Source: Mycolicibacterium sp. TY81
GTDB taxonomy: Bacteria; Actinomycetota; Actinomycetes; Mycobacteriales; Mycobacteriaceae
Assembly (NCBI RefSeq): GCF_018326285.1
Contig: NZ_AP023362.1
Coordinates: 806,001 to 870,000 of the forward strand
DNA length: 64,000 nt
Reading direction: 5' to 3'
Below the pieces are notes generated by a model. That model was not told the DNA's origin. It made no database searches and worked only from the letters and a program-made list of their open reading frames with translations. Of this stretch, positions 61,965 through 64,000 are shown one piece after another; positions within the stretch are counted from its first letter, which is position 1; the number at the start of each line of letters is the position of its first letter. Both the position numbers and the translations under genes were made by a program.

Positions 61965-63086
61965 ATGCGGCCGACCGGAATCGATTTCGGTGTCCTGGGC
62001 ACGCTGCGGATGGCCGTCGACGAACGCGTCGTCTCGCTCGGCGCACCCAAACAGCGTGCGGTGTTCGCGATGCTGCTTCTCAATCGAGGTCGCCCGGTGT
62101 CGGTGGACGCGCTGATCGACGCGGTGTGGGAGCTGTCCCCGGCCGCCGCCGCCCGCACCGCATTGCACTCGTACATCTCCAACCTCCGGAAAATCCTGGC
62201 GGAGTCCGGAATGCCGCGGGAGACACTGGCGGCCGCCCCGCCCGGGTACCGGCTCGACGTACCGGAGGACGCCACCGACCTGGGGCGCTTCGAGAAGGAG
62301 AAGGTCGCCGGGGTACGGGCGGCGGCCGCCGGTCACTTCCCGTCCGCGGCGGTGCACCTGTCGGCGGCCCTGGCGCAGTGGCGTGGCCCGGTCCTGGGTG
62401 ACCTGTCCGACTTTGCCTTCGTCGACGCCGTCGCCGCCGCGCTGGTCGACGAGCGCATCGTCGTGGAGACCGCCCGCGCGGAAGCCGAAATCGCCTGTGG
62501 CCAGGCAGCTCTGGTGATCGGTCCGCTGGAATCGCTGGTCGCTGAGCATCCCTACCGCGAACCACTGTGGGCGCAGCTGATCACCGCCTACTACAGCTGC
62601 GGGCGGCAGGCGGACGCGCTCGACGCGTTCCGGCGCGTGAAGTCGATCCTGGCCGAGGACCTCGGTATCGATCCCGGCGCGGCGATAAGTGCCCTGCAGC
62701 AACGCATTCTGCGTCAGGAACCACTCGACGTTCAGGGTGCCGCGCAGGCGACGGCGGTGCACACCATCGGCCGGCTGCGGTCCGGCTCGACCCGGTCGAC
62801 CGCATCCCGTGCGGGGCTGCGCGACGCGTCCGGGCAATGGTTTGCCTTGCGCGCGATGGCGACCCGGATCGGTCGCCTGGCCGACAACGACATCGTGCTC
62901 GACGCGGCAGACGTCAGCCGGCACCACGCCGTCATCGTCGACGCGGGCACCGGGCCGGTGATGGTGGACCTGCGTTCGGCCAACGGCGTATACGTGCAGG
63001 GCACGCGGATCGAGGCCAACACCAATCTGTTCGACGGCGACCGCATCCGTATCGGCGCACATGAATTCACCCTCGAGCTCGGGTAG
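61965..63086 (+). CDS. EmbR-like SARP regulator with FHA domain
   Basis: This 373-residue transcription factor has an OmpR-type winged helix (RAVFAMLLLNRGRPVSVDALIDAVW region, residues 30-55). A bacterial transcriptional activation domain (TPR-like, about 100-245) includes REPLWAQLITAYYSCGRQADAL. A C-terminal FHA domain has RIGRLADNDIVL and SRHHAVI. The same architecture as EmbR means activity is probably switched by Ser/Thr-kinase phosphorylation, with phospho-Thr peptides binding the FHA domain. The kinase gene at 40.5 kb is one conceivable partner, which is inference. Direct targets may be the neighbouring secreted-protein genes. Confidence 0.85.
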   Translation: MRPTGIDFGVLGTLRMAVDERVVSLGAPKQRAVFAMLLLNRGRPVSVDALIDAVWELSPAAAARTALHSYISNLRKILAESGMPRETLAAAPPGYRLDVPEDATDLGRFEKEKVAGVRAAAAGHFPSAAVHLSAALAQWRGPVLGDLSDFAFVDAVAAALVDERIVVETARAEAEIACGQAALVIGPLESLVAEHPYREPLWAQLITAYYSCGRQADALDAFRRVKSILAEDLGIDPGAAISALQQRILRQEPLDVQGAAQATAVHTIGRLRSGSTRSTASRAGLRDASGQWFALRAMATRIGRLADNDIVLDAADVSRHHAVIVDAGTGPVMVDLRSANGVYVQGTRIEANTNLFDGDRIRIGAHEFTLELG

Positions 63087-63131
63087 GAGCACGCCAAGAA
63101 TCTGCCAAGGGCTGCGGCGAACCATGTGGGC

Positions 63132-63785
63132 ATGAGGATTTCGGTTCTTGGCCTGGCCGCGGTGGTGACGTTCCTGAGCGTCGCGCCGGCGGCGCCCGCT
63201 CAGGAGGCGTGTGGTGCCCTGGGCGGGACACCCGACGCCACCGGCATGTGCCGGATCCATGAGGTCGGCACCGGATACGAACGGACCGTCGCTTTCCCGG
63301 TGGACTATCCGGACCAGCGGGCGGTCGCGGATTTTCTGGCCCAGGACCGCGACGGTTTCGTCGGCTGGGTCGGCGACTTCGGCCGCGGCCGGGTGTACAC
63401 GGAGACCGTGACGCCGACGGTGTACCGCTCGGCGCGGACCCAGAGCCTGGTGCTCAAGGTCGTCGACCCGACGGGCCTGGCCCACGAAGGACATCCCGAC
63501 ATCCGGTACCGGACCTTCACGTACGGCGCCGGCGGACCGGTCACCATCGACTCGCTGTTCGACCCGGGCTCCGATCCGGCGGCGATCCTGACGCCGGTGG
63601 TGCAGCGCGCGTTGAAGGCGCGCAACGCGGCGTTGATCGAACCGGACCGCGCCTCGTACCGGAACTTCGCGCTCACCGACGACGCCGTCACCTTCTTTTT
63701 CGGCGAGAGCCAGCTTGCGGGCAACGGTGGCCCGCTCACGGTGGCGGTGCCGGTCGACGAGCTGGGCGGTCGGCTCCAGGGATAG
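63132..63785 (+). CDS. Secreted DUF3298/RsiV-like (MPT64-like) protein
   Basis: This 217-residue precursor has a signal peptide ending near residue 22 (APAAPA). The mature part has the DUF3298 pattern seen in MPT64 and the anti-sigma factor RsiV: SLVLKVVDPTG, then TFTYGAGGPVTIDSLFDPGS and ALTDDAVTFFFGESQL. Its role is unknown; MPT64 is a secreted mycobacterial antigen. ATG 63132 is used, with a GTG two codons upstream. It follows the EmbR-like gene by 45 bases. Confidence 0.7.
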   Translation: MRISVLGLAAVVTFLSVAPAAPAQEACGALGGTPDATGMCRIHEVGTGYERTVAFPVDYPDQRAVADFLAQDRDGFVGWVGDFGRGRVYTETVTPTVYRSARTQSLVLKVVDPTGLAHEGHPDIRYRTFTYGAGGPVTIDSLFDPGSDPAAILTPVVQRALKARNAALIEPDRASYRNFALTDDAVTFFFGESQLAGNGGPLTVAVPVDELGGRLQG

Positions 63786-63863
63786 GCCGCAGGGGCCGGG
63801 TGCTTGCGCTGGCCGCGAAATGCGTCGGCAGCTTCGATGTGCACACGGTAGGGTTGCGGATAG

Positions 63864-64000
63864 GTGAACAGCCCTGATCAGAGGCCTGCCGAGCCAACGC
63901 CACCCGGCGCCGGAAAGACACGCCAGAATCACGGTCAGCGCGCCGAGGGGTGGCAAGCCACCGATCGGGCTATGTTCTCCTGCACACGGATAAATACCAC
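63864..64000 (+). CDS. Possible start of a further gene, cut by the window end
   Basis: From GTG 63864 a plus frame stays open to the last base (45 codons, beginning MNSPDQRPAEPTPPG). It has only a weak ribosome site and no recognisable domain. A Pro/Gln-rich cytoplasmic leader of a membrane protein would look like this, but it may be spurious. Confidence 0.25.
   Translation, partial: MNSPDQRPAEPTPPGAGKTRQNHGQRAEGWQATDRAMFSCTRINT

Overview
The window is high-GC chromosomal DNA from a mycobacterium, most likely a rapid grower (Mycolicibacterium type). The gene order closely follows the Mycobacterium tuberculosis block Rv2497c to Rv2460c: bkdABC, echA14, the wax-ester synthase/plsC/plsB2 acyltransferases, an ssb paralogue, ettA, NAD-glutamate dehydrogenase, glbO-aglA, pepN, the Rv2466c oxidoreductase, rpiB, nei, tig and clpP1-clpP2. 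An MspA-type porin gene and large catabolic inserts point away from the slow growers. These family and synteny statements come from recognition, not from a search.

Layout. 1-0.75 kb: 3' part of a broken IS110 transposase. 1.1-5.2 kb: branched-chain 2-oxoacid dehydrogenase operon and a convergent crotonase. 5.3-8.4 kb: MspA-like porin, a membrane protein whose last codons are supplied by an IS481 element (perfect 15-bp target duplication), and tRNA-Arg(TCT). 8.6-14 kb: three translationally coupled acyltransferase genes. 14-22.4 kb: ssb paralogue, ettA, gdh, a thioesterase and a conserved hypothetical gene. 22.4-30 kb: an accessory catabolic block with two TetR regulators, a SnoaL-like protein, and a five-gene operon of two tandem diiron-motif proteins, a Baeyer-Villiger-type monooxygenase, an SDR and a cyclase-family protein. 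30-33.5 kb: aglA/glbO, an HNH protein, a small membrane protein likely to be CtaJ, and a DUF5130 protein. 33.6-37 kb: lone alkB and a Tat-exported cholesterol-oxidase-like enzyme. 37-44 kb: pepN, a DsbA-like oxidoreductase, a Ser/Thr kinase with an LpqN-type ectodomain, rpiB and nei. 44-48 kb: a PRPP-synthetase-like/NadV/Nudix-regulator operon behind a perfect 10-bp-arm palindrome. 49.2-55.4 kb: a mobile-element island ending at tRNA-Gly(TCC). It holds an IS1182 fragment, an ISL3 element carrying a pRiA4b ORF-3 passenger, an AT-richer patch, an IS256 element, a lone glycoside hydrolase and an integrase remnant. 55.6-58.6 kb: tRNA-Pro, tig, clpP1 and clpP2. 58.7-64 kb: secreted proteins, an EmbR-like SARP-FHA regulator and a DUF3298 protein.

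How the genes work together. The window joins lipid synthesis (PlsB2 to PlsC to WS/DGAT), hydrophobic-substrate oxidation (AlkB, cholesterol oxidase, BVMO operon), branched-chain keto-acid breakdown, and proteostasis (trigger factor with ClpP1P2). The NAD operon is the most interesting candidate for an undescribed role. Its two-enzyme make-up resembles the phage NAD+-reconstitution gene pair, but it sits on the chromosome with its own Nudix-type regulator and operator. All single-base frameshifts I could find lie in transposase genes, mostly at homopolymers; host genes are intact.
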